Notes: generated from the letters alone by a model not told the origin. DNA of 64,000 bases from Bradyrhizobium sp. S69 (GCF_009766005.1 NZ_LMUK01000024.1:1-64000); one strand, 5' to 3'. Shown: positions 1 through 8,405, counted from the first letter of the stretch. Program-made: numbers and translations.

Positions 1-415
1 TTCAGCCAAAATTTCCCGGTCGATGTGTCCTCCCGACCATTAAATGCAAAATTCTGCGGGCCAGAACGAAACATTCTCACACTCTCAGGATGACGGTGCC
101 GGTGTGTCCTGGCCTACGCCGGGACGACGTACTGAGACAGTGGCGCTAATCACTCCCGCGCGCCAGCGGCACCGCTGATCACAGCGGCACGCCGCGGGTA
201 ATTCGGCCGCAAATCGCCGCCGCGGGCTTCGGTGAACGTGATCGCCATCGCCAAAATATGCTGCCTGTTCACGAAGTGGCGTTTTGCCACTACCATCGGC
301 GCCCGTATAGCATACGTGATGCGACGGAGCTGCGTTTGCTCCGGTCTGACCTTGTCCTAACTGGCTTCAACTCCCGGCAGAATTTTTGATGATGTTGTTT
401 GAGGCGAGCCTACGC
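1..415. other. Gene-free leading stretch
   Basis: I see no convincing coding region on either strand here. A short perfect hairpin lies at 275-291 (6-bp stem AGTGGC/GCCACT, 5-nt loop). The stretch around 90-135 resembles fragments of the palindromic intergenic repeats found elsewhere in the window. It presumably carries the promoter of the gamma-glutamyltransferase gene, but no clear -35/-10 pair was recognised. Confidence 0.5.
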
Positions 416-2164
416 ATGCAATTCCCGGCCCTTGTCGCAACCCTTGCACTGACCGCGACACTCTGCGGACCAGCGAGCGCACAGGATATCCGGCACGGCG
501 CGGCGCCGATCGGTGACCCCTATGCGGCGCGCGCGGTGATCGCCCATCACGGCATGGTGGTGGCGCAGGAGAAGATCGCCGCGCATATCGGCGCCGATGT
601 GCTGCAGCGTGGCGGCAACGCGGTCGACGCCGCGGTCGCGATCGGCTTTACGATGGCCGTGACCTATCCTCGCGCAGGAAATATCGGCGGCGGCGGCTTC
701 ATGGTGATTCATTCAGCCGAGCGCCATGAGGATATCGCGATCGATTATCGCGAGACCGCGCCGGCCGCGACCACGCGCGATATTTTTCTCGGCGCCGACG
801 GCAAGCCCAATCGCGCGAAGTCGCTGGATTCCGCGTTGTCGATCGGCGTGCCCGGTACCGTCGCGGGGCTGGCGCTGGCGCTCGACAAATACGGTTCGGG
901 CAAATTTACGCTGGCGGAGCTGTTGAAGCCGGCCATCGCACTGGCATCGGATGGCATCGAGGTCGCCGGTGATACCGCCGACACGCTTGGCGAGGGACGC
1001 CAGCGGCTGGCGCACTGGCCCGCTTCGCTCAAGATGTTGTTACGCGACGACGGCACGCCGTTGCAGGAAGGCGACAGACTGGTCCAGAAGGATCTTGCCG
1101 CAACGCTTTCCGCGATCGCCGAACAAGGCCCGGCGGGATTCTATCGGGGACCCGTCGCCGACAAACTGGTGAAGGCGATTTCCGACGCCGGCGGCATCAT
1201 GACGATCGACGACCTGAAATCCTACCAGCCGACGATCCGCACGCCGGTGCACGGCACCTATCGCGGCTACGACATCATCTCGATGCCGCTGCCCTCGTCC
1301 GGCGGCGTCGTGCTGCTGGAAACCCTGAATATCCTCGAGGGCTTTCCGTTGCCGGAACTGAAGCAAGGATCGGCGGACTCGCTGCATCTGATGATCGAGG
1401 CGATGAAGCGCGCTTACGCCGATCGCGCGCATTATCTCGGCGATCCCGCCTTCGTCACCGCACCGGTCGCGACGCTGATGACAAAGCAATACGCCGCGAA
1501 GCAACGCGCCGGCATCGATCCCGACCACGCCACGCCATGGAAGGACGAACTGCTGGCGACGGCAGCGCCTGCGCCCTCGCATGAGGGCAGCAACACCACG
1601 CACTACTCGGTGGTCGACAGCCATGGCAACGCCGTCAGCAATACCTACACGCTGAATTTCCCCTACGGGGTAGGCTTGGTGGCGGACGGCACCGGCGTGC
1701 TGCTCAACAACGAGCTCGACGATTTCACCGCCGCGCTCGGCGCCTCCAACGGCTTCGGCCTGGTCGGCTTCGAAGCCAACCTGCCGGCGCCCGGCAAGCG
1801 GCCATTATCGTCGATGACGCCAACCATCGTACTGAAAGACGGCAAGCCGGTGCTGGTGACGGGTTCACCCGGCGGCAGCCGGATCATCTCGACGGTGCTG
1901 CAGGTGATCGTCAACGTGCTCGACTATCATATGGACGTCGCGGCCGCGGTCGATGTGCCGCGACTGCATCATCAATGGATGCCGGACGAAGTCCGAGTCG
2001 AGCGCGGCTTTCCCGCAGATGTGATTGCAGGGCTGAGGGCAAAGGGGCACGTTGTCACCGAACCGCTCGGCCAAACTTCGGCCAATTCGATCGCGGTGAC
2101 CGAAAACGGGCTGCTCGGCGCGCCCGATCCGCGCACCCATAGCGCGGAAGCGGCAGGGCAATAG
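416..2164 (+). CDS. ggt: Gamma-glutamyltranspeptidase (glutathione hydrolase) precursor
   Basis: This periplasmic Ntn-hydrolase cleaves the gamma-glutamyl bond of glutathione and transfers the glutamyl group to water or amino acids. The protein of about 582 residues has a signal peptide ending near ASA-QD. The self-processing site appears as GSNTTHYSVVD; by analogy with E. coli GGT the first Thr of TTH (codon near 1595) should become the N-terminal nucleophile of the small subunit. The family motif SSMTPTIV and the glycine-rich TGSPGGSRI follow. I chose ATG 416 because the signal peptide begins there; the upstream ATG at 386 adds ten residues. The gene is monocistronic, followed after 87 nt by an MFS gene on the same strand. 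Function is assigned from family knowledge; length and motifs are typical. Confidence 0.93.
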   Translation: MQFPALVATLALTATLCGPASAQDIRHGAAPIGDPYAARAVIAHHGMVVAQEKIAAHIGADVLQRGGNAVDAAVAIGFTMAVTYPRAGNIGGGGFMVIHSAERHEDIAIDYRETAPAATTRDIFLGADGKPNRAKSLDSALSIGVPGTVAGLALALDKYGSGKFTLAELLKPAIALASDGIEVAGDTADTLGEGRQRLAHWPASLKMLLRDDGTPLQEGDRLVQKDLAATLSAIAEQGPAGFYRGPVADKLVKAISDAGGIMTIDDLKSYQPTIRTPVHGTYRGYDIISMPLPSSGGVVLLETLNILEGFPLPELKQGSADSLHLMIEAMKRAYADRAHYLGDPAFVTAPVATLMTKQYAAKQRAGIDPDHATPWKDELLATAAPAPSHEGSNTTHYSVVDSHGNAVSNTYTLNFPYGVGLVADGTGVLLNNELDDFTAALGASNGFGLVGFEANLPAPGKRPLSSMTPTIVLKDGKPVLVTGSPGGSRIISTVLQVIVNVLDYHMDVAAAVDVPRLHHQWMPDEVRVERGFPADVIAGLRAKGHVVTEPLGQTSANSIAVTENGLLGAPDPRTHSAEAAGQ

Positions 2165-2251
2165 TCTGGCGATCTGCATCGATCTGGCGTAATCCCCCCA
2201 CACTAGGCGCGGACAGGCGCCGGCCAGCAATTTTCCGGGGGGAATATCAGC

Positions 2252-3553
2252 ATGAGCAGCTCCGTCGAGCCGTCGGGCGGAATCGAAATCGCGCCGATCG
2301 AAGATTCCAGCCTGCTGGCGTTTTACCGCGACATGAACCTGCCGGAGCGACGGACGTTCTGGGCCTGCGCGGCGGGCTGGGCGCTCGACGGCATGGATTT
2401 CATGATCTATCCGCTCGTGATCGGCACCATCATCGCGATGTGGAAGGTCGATGCCGGCACCGCCGGCCTCGCCGGCACCGTGACCCTGCTCGCCTCGGCC
2501 GTCGGCGGCTGGCTTGGCGGCTACCTCGCCGACCGGGTCGGCCGCGTCAAAACCCTGCAACTGACGATCCTGTGGTTTTCGGTGTTCTCGCTGGTCTGCG
2601 CTTTCGTGCAGAATTTCGATCAATTGCTGATCGCCCGCGCGGTGCTCGGACTGGGCTTTGGCGGCGAATGGGCCGCGGGTGCGGTGCTGATGGGCGAATC
2701 GATCCGCCCGCAATATCGCGGACGCGCGGTCGGATCGGTGCAATCCGGCTGGGCGGTCGGCTGGGGCCTCGCGGTGCTGTCGCAGGCCATCCTGTTCTCT
2801 TATTTGCCGCCGGATGTCGCGTGGCGCTGGATGTTCGCGATCGGCGCGCTGCCGGCGCTGTTGATTTTCTTCCTGCGCCGCTATGTCGAGGAGCCCGAGA
2901 TTGCCGTGGCGACGCTGGCCAAGCAGAAGGCGACCGGCGATCGGCCCGGCCTTCACGAGATCTTCGCCGGGCCCATTCTCAAGACCACCATTCTGGCGTC
3001 GCTGGCGGTGACGGGGTGCCAGGGCGGCTATTACGCCATCACCTTCTGGGTGCCGCGCTTTCTCACGACCGAGCGCAAACTCTCGGTGGTGGGCTCGACC
3101 GGCTATCTCGCAGCCCTGATCATCGGCTCGTTCGTTGGCTACCTCGTTGGCGCGTGGCTCGCCGACAAGATCGGCCGGCGTAAGCTGTTCCTGTATATGT
3201 CGATCGGCGCCATCGCGATCATTGTCGCTTATACGCAGCTGCCGCTGACCAACGAGATCTTGTGGGTGCTGGGCTTTCCGCTCGGCTTTTTCGCTTCGGC
3301 CTATTTCTCGGGCGTCGGCGCATTCCTGACTGAGCTTTATCCGACGCGGCTGCGCGGATCGGGCCAGGGCTTCTGCTACAATTTCGGCCGCGGCATCGGC
3401 GCGCTGTTTCCATTTCTGGTCGGTGCGCTCTCAACCTCGACATCGCTCGGCAACGCCATCGCGATCTTCGCGGTGCTGGCCTATGGCCTGTTCTTCCTCG
3501 CAGCCTTCGCGCTGCCGGAAACCCGCGGCCGGGTTTTGCATGCGGATGGGTAG
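2252..3553 (+). CDS. MFS transporter (12 TM; metabolite/aromatic-acid symporter type)
   Basis: A 433-residue polytopic inner-membrane protein of the major facilitator superfamily, probably a proton symporter for a small organic acid. The N-terminal segment NLPERRTFWACAAGWALDGMD leads into TM1. The MFS loop motif GYLADRVGRVK lies between TM2 and TM3, and the second-half equivalent is ADKIGRRK. The sequence GAFLTELYPTRLRGSGQG near the C-terminal half is common in the sugar/organic-acid symporter group. It starts 87 nt after ggt with a purine-rich ribosome site (GGGGGGAA). Substrate cannot be read from the sequence. It may share a transcript with ggt, but the gap allows a separate promoter. Confidence 0.85.
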   Translation: MSSSVEPSGGIEIAPIEDSSLLAFYRDMNLPERRTFWACAAGWALDGMDFMIYPLVIGTIIAMWKVDAGTAGLAGTVTLLASAVGGWLGGYLADRVGRVKTLQLTILWFSVFSLVCAFVQNFDQLLIARAVLGLGFGGEWAAGAVLMGESIRPQYRGRAVGSVQSGWAVGWGLAVLSQAILFSYLPPDVAWRWMFAIGALPALLIFFLRRYVEEPEIAVATLAKQKATGDRPGLHEIFAGPILKTTILASLAVTGCQGGYYAITFWVPRFLTTERKLSVVGSTGYLAALIIGSFVGYLVGAWLADKIGRRKLFLYMSIGAIAIIVAYTQLPLTNEILWVLGFPLGFFASAYFSGVGAFLTELYPTRLRGSGQGFCYNFGRGIGALFPFLVGALSTSTSLGNAIAIFAVLAYGLFFLAAFALPETRGRVLHADG

Positions 3554-3624
3554 TGTCTAGCCGCGGCGATCGCAGCAATCACGGCGCGTTCCCTGCCCCG
3601 CAAGGGGTAGGGAGCTAAGAACAG

Positions 3625-4290
3625 TCACCGCCCCACTTGATACGGCCCGCCCTTCTCGAGCGCGCGGACGTAGGCCGGGCGGGCGTGGATGCGATCTAGA
3701 AACGCCATCGCCTTGGGATGGCCTTGGTCAAGGCCTCCGCGCGCCGCGCCGCCTTCCAGTGGAAAACTCATCTGAATATCGGCGGCCGTAAATTCGTCGC
3801 CCGCGAACCATTGGCTCTTTTCCAGTTCGGCTTCCCAGAACGCCATGTGCTGCTTGAGCAGCGGATTGACCAGCGAAGTCAGCGCCTGGTTGGAGACCTT
3901 GCGCACCAGCGGCCGCAGCAACGCCGGCGCACGTTTCGGCATCAGCGTGAACAACAGCTTCAGGAACAGCGGTGGCATCGCGGAGCCTTCCGCGTAATGC
4001 AGCCAATACGTGTAACGCAGCCGCTCCGGCGTTTTGGCCGGCGGGATCAGGCGGCCCTCGCCATAGTTGTCGATGATGTATTCGACGATCGCGCCCGACT
4101 CCGCGATGGTGTTGCCCTGGTCGGTGATGACAGGCGATTTGCCGAGCGGATGAACCGCATACAACTCCGCCGGCCCGCGCATATTGGATTGGCGCTGGTA
4201 GCGCACGATCTCGTACGGCACGCCGAGTTCTTCCAGCAGCCAGAGCACGCGCTGCGAGCGGGAATTGTTGAGGTGATGGACGGTGAGCAT
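3625..4290 (-). CDS. Glutathione S-transferase family protein
   Basis: A 221-residue soluble protein with the two-domain GST layout. The N-terminal thioredoxin-like half (MLTVHHLNNSRSQRVLWLLEELG) carries the SRSQR segment where the glutathione-activating Ser lies in beta-class-like enzymes, followed by the LGKSPVI cis-Pro segment and the ESGAIVEYI glutathione-contacting motif. A helical C-terminal domain follows. It probably conjugates glutathione to electrophiles or reduces peroxides; the substrate is unknown. It is divergent from the DUF2239 gene, and their 141-bp intergenic region holds two palindromic operator-like sites, so co-regulation is plausible. Confidence 0.88.
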   Translation of the reverse strand: MLTVHHLNNSRSQRVLWLLEELGVPYEIVRYQRQSNMRGPAELYAVHPLGKSPVITDQGNTIAESGAIVEYIIDNYGEGRLIPPAKTPERLRYTYWLHYAEGSAMPPLFLKLLFTLMPKRAPALLRPLVRKVSNQALTSLVNPLLKQHMAFWEAELEKSQWFAGDEFTAADIQMSFPLEGGAARGGLDQGHPKAMAFLDRIHARPAYVRALEKGGPYQVGR

Positions 4291-4362
4291 GGCTGTTTCC
4301 CCCTTCTATGGCGAAGGTGGTGCCAGCCGACCGCCGGAAAGTCGAGACATCCGGAGGGATGA

Positions 4363-4376
4363 ATTACCCGGGTAAT
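4363..4376. promoter_or_regulatory. Operator-like palindrome, copy 1
   Basis: ATTACCCGGGTAAT is a perfect 14-bp palindrome sitting immediately upstream of the -35 box of the DUF2239 promoter. A near-identical copy lies 28 bp downstream centre to centre. Its symmetry and position suggest a binding site for a dimeric transcription factor. No regulator gene is adjacent, so the protein that binds it is unknown. Confidence 0.65.
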
Positions 4377-4377
4377 A

Positions 4378-4406
4378 TTGACAGATTCGATTTACCCGGA
4401 TAATAT
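4378..4406 (+). promoter_or_regulatory. Consensus sigma-70 promoter for the DUF2239 gene
   Basis: TTGACA at 4378-4383 and TAATAT at 4401-4406 are separated by exactly 17 bp, an almost perfect housekeeping promoter and unusually strong for this genome type. The second operator-like palindrome covers part of the spacer and the -10 box, as expected for a promoter held off by a repressor. Confidence 0.75.
4391..4404. promoter_or_regulatory. Operator-like palindrome, copy 2
   Basis: TTTACCCGGATAAT matches copy 1 at 12 of 14 positions and overlaps the spacer and -10 box of the promoter facing the DUF2239 gene. The 28-bp spacing would put two dimers on nearly the same face of the helix, compatible with cooperative repression. 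Confidence 0.6.
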
Positions 4407-4431
4407 GCCCCTTGAATAAAGGAGCTCTCCG

Positions 4432-5040
4432 ATGAATTCGCCGTCCACCGACTATATCGCCTTTGAGGGTGAGCGCCGCATCGCCTCCGGTGATCTCCAG
4501 GCGGTTGCCCGCGCCGCGAAACAGACCCTCGATCAGCGCAAGGATGCATCTGTTCTGATTTTCGATGGGTCAACCAGCGAACCGGTCGACCTTGATTTCC
4601 GCGGCGGCCTTGAGGACGTCCTGGCGCGGCTGCCGGCCGCCAACGGCGCCGTTCCAGCCGAACCGGAACTGCCGCCAAATCGAGGCCCCGGCCGGCCCAA
4701 ACTGGGCGTCGTGGCGCGCGAAGTCACGCTGCTGCCGCGGCATTGGGAATGGCTGGCGCAGCAGGCGGGCGGCGCGTCGGTGGCGATCCGCAAACTGGTC
4801 GAGGAAGCGCGGCGCGGCGGCGACGACAAGGATCGGATCCGCCGGGCGCAGGAAGCGGCCTATCGCTTCATGTCTGCGATGGCCGGCAACAAACCGCATT
4901 TCGAAGAGGCGACCCGCGCGCTGTTCGCGCCGGACCCGGTTCGTTTCAAGGCGCTGATCGCCGGCTGGCCGGCGGATGTCCGCGACCATGTCGCGAGGCT
5001 TGCAGAACGGGCGTTTGTCCGGCAACCGCAGGCCATTTGA
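4432..5040 (+). CDS. DUF2239 family protein
   Basis: A 202-residue soluble protein of the uncharacterised DUF2239 family. The N-terminus (YIAFEGERRIASGDLQAVA) and the central GRPKLGVVAREVTLLPRHWEWLAQQ segment are the parts I recognise from this family. The middle segment resembles wording seen in small DNA-binding or arginine-rich proteins, but I cannot assign a function. It is driven by a near-consensus promoter overlapped by two palindromic operators, and a GAG-rich ribosome site (AAAGGAG) lies 11 nt upstream of ATG 4432. This suggests a tightly repressed, strongly inducible gene. It is divergent from a GST, so a stress or xenobiotic response is a possible context (inference). Confidence 0.8.
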   Translation: MNSPSTDYIAFEGERRIASGDLQAVARAAKQTLDQRKDASVLIFDGSTSEPVDLDFRGGLEDVLARLPAANGAVPAEPELPPNRGPGRPKLGVVAREVTLLPRHWEWLAQQAGGASVAIRKLVEEARRGGDDKDRIRRAQEAAYRFMSAMAGNKPHFEEATRALFAPDPVRFKALIAGWPADVRDHVARLAERAFVRQPQAI

Positions 5041-5117
5041 TCCCGAAACGGTGAACCGCTACGGTTGGAATGAAATGATAAGGCTCATATAAGTAGCTGA
5101 CATCCAGGGAGATCACC

Positions 5118-5726
5118 GTGAGCACCACCGCGCCGCAATTCATGTTCGATTTCGGCAGCCCCAATGCCTTTCTCAGCCATGAAGCGATCCCGGCGATCGA
5201 ACAACGCACCGGCGTCAAATTCGAATATGTGCCGGTACTGCTCGGCGGCATCTTCAAGGCGACCAACAACAAGTCGCCGGCCGAAACGCTGGCTGGCGTC
5301 AAGAACAAACCCGAATTCAACGCGCTGGAGACCGAGCGTTTCGTCAAACGCTTCGGCGTCAGGCCGTATGCCCCGAATCCCTTCTTTCCGGTCAACACAC
5401 TCAATCTGATGCGCACCGCGGTGGCAGCCCAGCTCGAGGGCGTGTTTGAGAAATATGTCGAAGCCGCGTTCCATCATATGTGGGTCGAGCCCAAGAAGAT
5501 GGATGACCCTGACGTGGCGGCAAAGGCGCTCACCGCATCCGGCCTCGATGGGGCCAGATTGCTCGCGCGTGGCCAGGAGCCTGAAGTCAAGGCCAGGCTG
5601 ATCGCGAACACCCAGTCCGCGGTCGAGCGCGGCGTGTTCGGCTCGCCGACTTTCTTCGTCGGCAAGGAAATGTTCTTCGGCAAGGAACAGTTGCGCGAGG
5701 TCGAGGAATTGATCTCGGGGAAATAG
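5118..5726 (+). CDS. 2-hydroxychromene-2-carboxylate isomerase family (DsbA-like / kappa-GST fold)
   Basis: This 202-residue protein has the DsbA-like thioredoxin fold of HCCA isomerases, glutathione-dependent enzymes that isomerise 2-hydroxychromene-2-carboxylate in naphthalene breakdown. The N-terminal FMFDFGSPNAFLSHEAIPAIE places a Ser (S14) where these enzymes activate glutathione. The C-terminal VFGSPTFFVGKEMFFGKEQL carries the cis-Pro and substrate motif. No aromatic-degradation genes surround it, so the physiological substrate may differ; a general glutathione-linked isomerase role is safer. A GGGAG ribosome site precedes GTG/ATG start 5118. The gene is followed directly by a palindromic repeat that may act as a terminator. 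Confidence 0.85.
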   Translation: MSTTAPQFMFDFGSPNAFLSHEAIPAIEQRTGVKFEYVPVLLGGIFKATNNKSPAETLAGVKNKPEFNALETERFVKRFGVRPYAPNPFFPVNTLNLMRTAVAAQLEGVFEKYVEAAFHHMWVEPKKMDDPDVAAKALTASGLDGARLLARGQEPEVKARLIANTQSAVERGVFGSPTFFVGKEMFFGKEQLREVEELISGK

Positions 5727-5730
5727 AGTC

Positions 5731-5808
5731 GTCATTGCGAGGAGCGAAGCGACGAAGCAATCCAGCTTCGATTAGACTCCTGGATTGCTTCGCTTCGCTC
5801 GCAATGAC
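5731..5808. repeat. Palindromic intergenic repeat, family B copy 1
   Basis: The element begins GTCATTGCGAG and ends with the inverse CTCGCAATGAC, with internal complementary arms around GAAGCAATCCAG. It folds into a long hairpin. Near-identical elements occur at 19974-20051 and 50743-50809. It lies just after a stop codon and just before the next gene. Confidence 0.85.
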
Positions 5809-5835
5809 GCGACGATGGGTTCAGTGGAGCTTCAA

Positions 5836-6573
5836 ATGCAAAAGCGCAATGCAACGGTCGCGGTGATCGGCGCCGGCGATTACATCGGCGCCGAGATCGC
5901 CAAGAAGTTCGCCGCCGAAGGTTTTACGGTGTTCGCGGGCCGGCGCAATGGCGAGAAGCTCGAACCGCTGGTGAAGGAAGTGCAAGAAGCCGGCGGAACG
6001 ATTTTCGCGCGATCGCTCGATGCGCGGAAGGAAGATGAAGTCGCGGCCTTCCTCAACGACGCCGACAAGCACGCGCCGCTGGAAGTCACGATCTTCAACG
6101 TCGGCGCCAACGTCAATTTTCCCATTCTCGAAACCACCGACCGGGTGTTCCGCAAGGTCTGGGAAATGGCCTGCTGGGCCGGCTTCGTCTCGGGTCGCGA
6201 ATCGGCGCGGCTGATGCTGCCGCGTGGCAAGGGCAACATCTTCTTCACCGGCGCCACCGCCTCCTTGCGCGGCGGCAGCGGCTTTGCCGCGTTTGCCAGC
6301 GCCAAATTCGGATTGCGCGCGGTGGCGCAGGCGATGGCGCGCGAACTCGGACCAAAGAACATCCACGTCGCGCATCTGATCATCGATTCCGGCGTCGATA
6401 CCGCCTGGGTACGCGAGCGCCGCGAGCAGCTCTGGGGCAAGGAAGCGCTCGACAACCCGGATCTGCTGATGCCGCCGGCCTCGGTCGCGGCCTCCTACTG
6501 GCAGCTCTACCAGCAGCCCCGCACCGCATGGACTTTTGAACTCGAGATTCGTCCGTTCGGCGAAAAATGGTAG
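5836..6573 (+). CDS. SDR-fold protein lacking the catalytic Tyr and Ser
   Basis: A 245-residue short-chain dehydrogenase-fold protein. The nucleotide-binding segment VIGAGDYIGAEIA replaces the usual TGxxxGxG, and NVGAN stands in for NNAG. At the active site the usual YxxxK reads FASAK: Phe153 replaces Tyr while Lys157 remains, and the Ser position (13 residues upstream) is Ala140. I chose ATG 5836 because GGAG lies 6 nt upstream; the longer frame from 5785 starts inside a palindromic repeat and is unlikely. Family knowledge: related SDR proteins with Phe at this site occur in proteobacteria, so this is probably a subfamily trait. The reaction is unknown and may not be a classical oxidoreduction. 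Confidence 0.8.
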   Translation: MQKRNATVAVIGAGDYIGAEIAKKFAAEGFTVFAGRRNGEKLEPLVKEVQEAGGTIFARSLDARKEDEVAAFLNDADKHAPLEVTIFNVGANVNFPILETTDRVFRKVWEMACWAGFVSGRESARLMLPRGKGNIFFTGATASLRGGSGFAAFASAKFGLRAVAQAMARELGPKNIHVAHLIIDSGVDTAWVRERREQLWGKEALDNPDLLMPPASVAASYWQLYQQPRTAWTFELEIRPFGEKW

Positions 6574-6578
6574 AGGGG

Positions 6579-6660
6579 CGAATGGTGAGTAGCGAATAGC
6601 GAATGGCGGGGTAGCAAACAGTCCCCTTCCCTATTCGCTATTCGCCACTCACTATTCGCG
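6579..6660. repeat. Inverted repeat built from GCGAATAG units
   Basis: The left half carries GCGAATGGTGAGTAGCGAAT-like units and the right half carries the complement (ATTCGCTATTCGCCACTCAC). The two arms would form an imperfect long hairpin between the SDR-like gene and the ketopantoate reductase gene. It could act as a terminator or processing signal. Confidence 0.7.
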
Positions 6661-6698
6661 ATTGAAGTACTGAAGAACAACAACAAGGAAAACCAACA

Positions 6699-7619
6699 AT
6701 GCGCGTTCTCGTGGTCGGTGCTGGTGCCATCGGCGGATATTTTGGCGGCAGGTTGCTGCAGGCCGGTCGCGACGTGACCTTTCTGGTCCGTCCCAAACGC
6801 GCCGGTGAACTCGCAACCGCCGGCCTCGTGATCAAGAGCCCGCTTGGCGACGTGACGCTGAAAAATCCGCCGACCGTACAGGCCGACAAACTGAATGAAA
6901 AATTCGACGTCGTATTGCTGAGCTGCAAGGCATTCGACCTCGATGATGCGATAAAATCGTTCGCGCCGACGGTCGGGCCGCAGACCGCGGTCATTCCCCT
7001 GCTCAACGGCATGCTGCATCTGGACGTGCTGGACAAGAAATTCGGACGCGAGCGGGTGCTCGGCGGGCTTTGCGCGATCGCGGTGACGCTCAACGACAAA
7101 CGCGAGGTGGTCCAGTTGCAGCCGATGCAGTCGCTGACCTTCGGCGAGCGCGACGGCAAGGTGTCGGACCGAGTCCGCGCCATCGCTGACATCTTCGCCA
7201 GCGGCAATTTCGGTTCGGTCGCCAGCGAAACCATCGTGCAGGATATGTGGGAAAAGTGGGTGTTCCTGGCCTCGCTCGCGGCGTCAACCAGCCTGATGCG
7301 CACATCCGTGGGCAACATCCTGGCAGCTCCCGGGGGCAAGGATTTCCTGCTCGGCATGGTCGATGAAGTGAGCGCCATTGCGGCGGCCGAAGGCCACGCA
7401 CCGCGCGCGCCGGCCGCGGAGCGCACCCGGGCGATGTTCACCACGGAAGGATCGCCGATGACCGCCTCGATGTTCCGCGACGTCAAGATCGGCGCCCCCG
7501 TCGAAGCCGATCACGTAATCGGCGACCTGATCGTACGCGCCGACGCCGCCAAGGTGCCGGTGCCGAAACTGCGCACCGCCTACACCCATCTCAAGGCGTA
7601 TGAGAAACAGCGGGGGTAA
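6699..7619 (+). CDS. panE: 2-dehydropantoate 2-reductase (ketopantoate reductase)
   Basis: A 306-residue cytosolic enzyme that reduces 2-dehydropantoate to pantoate with NADPH for pantothenate and CoA synthesis. The N-terminus VVGAGAIGGYFGGRLLQAG is the Rossmann motif of the ApbA/PanE family. The conserved Lys appears in LLSCKAFDLDDAI and the family segment LNGMLHLDVL follows; the C-terminal helical domain is complete. Many genomes carry several paralogues of this fold, so this copy could serve another keto-acid. An AAGGAAA ribosome site precedes ATG 6699. Confidence 0.82.
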   Translation: MRVLVVGAGAIGGYFGGRLLQAGRDVTFLVRPKRAGELATAGLVIKSPLGDVTLKNPPTVQADKLNEKFDVVLLSCKAFDLDDAIKSFAPTVGPQTAVIPLLNGMLHLDVLDKKFGRERVLGGLCAIAVTLNDKREVVQLQPMQSLTFGERDGKVSDRVRAIADIFASGNFGSVASETIVQDMWEKWVFLASLAASTSLMRTSVGNILAAPGGKDFLLGMVDEVSAIAAAEGHAPRAPAAERTRAMFTTEGSPMTASMFRDVKIGAPVEADHVIGDLIVRADAAKVPVPKLRTAYTHLKAYEKQRG

Positions 7620-7636
7620 CTCCCACCTCGCCTCGG

Positions 7637-7664
7637 TGTCGTCCCGGCGTTCGCCGGGACGACA
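7637..7664. terminator. Perfect palindrome between convergent genes (likely bidirectional terminator)
   Basis: A 28-bp perfect palindrome with 13-bp arms (TGTCGTCCCGGCG and its complement) around a TT centre. It lies 17 bp after panE and 6 bp before the end of the convergent cytochrome gene. It lacks a strong T-run but its position fits transcription termination on both strands. The sequence is related to the 16560-16677 element. Confidence 0.6.
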
Positions 7665-7670
7665 CTGATC

Positions 7671-8255
7671 TTACAGATGCGCGAGATAGTGCGACAACGC
7701 CGTGATCTCTTCGTCGCTCAAGGGGTAGGCGACATCCGTCATCGCGGCGCCGGCGCCGCCGGTTCGCACGCCCGACTTGTAGTCGTGCAGCGCCTTGACG
7801 AGATATTCCTCGCGTTGGCCGGCGAGACGGGCGACCGCCTTGGTGCCCGCGAATGCATCGCCATGGCATGAGGCGCAACGCCGTCCGACGGCAGCCTCGG
7901 CGCCCTTCTTGGACAGATCGGGATTGTCGTCGGGTTTGGTATCCTTCGGCGGCGTCAGCGATGCGAAGTAAGCGCCGAGAACCCGAACATCCTCATTGCT
8001 GATCTGCTCGGCGATCGGCTGCATCAGCTCACTCTTGCGCGCGCCGCCGCGAAAGAAAACCAGCTGCCACTGCGTGAACTGATCCTGCTGTCCCGCCAGC
8101 GAGGGGATGTTTTCGGTTTGCGAAATGCCGTTCTCGCCATGACAGCCGGCGCATATTTCGGCTTTCTCCTTGCCGCTAGCGGGGTCAGCGGCGCGGGCCG
8201 ATGAGCCGCAAGCCATTGTTGCTATCAGCATGGCCCCGAGTAGAACGCTTCGCAT
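7671..8255 (-). CDS. Diheme cytochrome c (cytochrome c4 type)
   Basis: A 194-residue periplasmic electron carrier with a signal peptide (MRSVLLGAMLIATMACGSSARA) and two c-type heme sites, CAGCHG near the N-terminus and CASCHG about 100 residues later. This two-domain layout matches cytochrome c4. Axial Met candidates follow each heme site (SELMQPI and AAMTDVAYPL). I chose ATG 8255 because AAGGAAAG lies just upstream; the longer frame to 8300 runs through a repeated palindrome. It lies immediately downstream of a PQQ-type sugar dehydrogenase gene on the same strand and may accept electrons from it (inference). Confidence 0.88.
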   Translation of the reverse strand: MRSVLLGAMLIATMACGSSARAADPASGKEKAEICAGCHGENGISQTENIPSLAGQQDQFTQWQLVFFRGGARKSELMQPIAEQISNEDVRVLGAYFASLTPPKDTKPDDNPDLSKKGAEAAVGRRCASCHGDAFAGTKAVARLAGQREEYLVKALHDYKSGVRTGGAGAAMTDVAYPLSDEEITALSHYLAHL

Positions 8256-8277
8256 TCGCTTTCCTTCCATCGTCACG

Positions 8278-8298
8278 CCCGGATCAAGTCCGGGCATC
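8278..8298. repeat. Short palindrome GCCCGGATCAAGTCCGGGC
   Basis: A hairpin-forming repeat unit located between the cytochrome gene and the dehydrogenase gene. A larger element containing the same core lies at 18600-18688. It may reduce or shape transcript read-through between the two genes. Confidence 0.6.
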
Positions 8299-8405
8299 AC
8301 GAACCGTCATCAAATCGACCGTGGAAATAACCAAGAAAAAGAACCAGTAAATAGTCAAGGCTGCGGCCGCCTGTTAAGCAGCCGCAGCCCTGAAATGTTC
8401 CGCGC

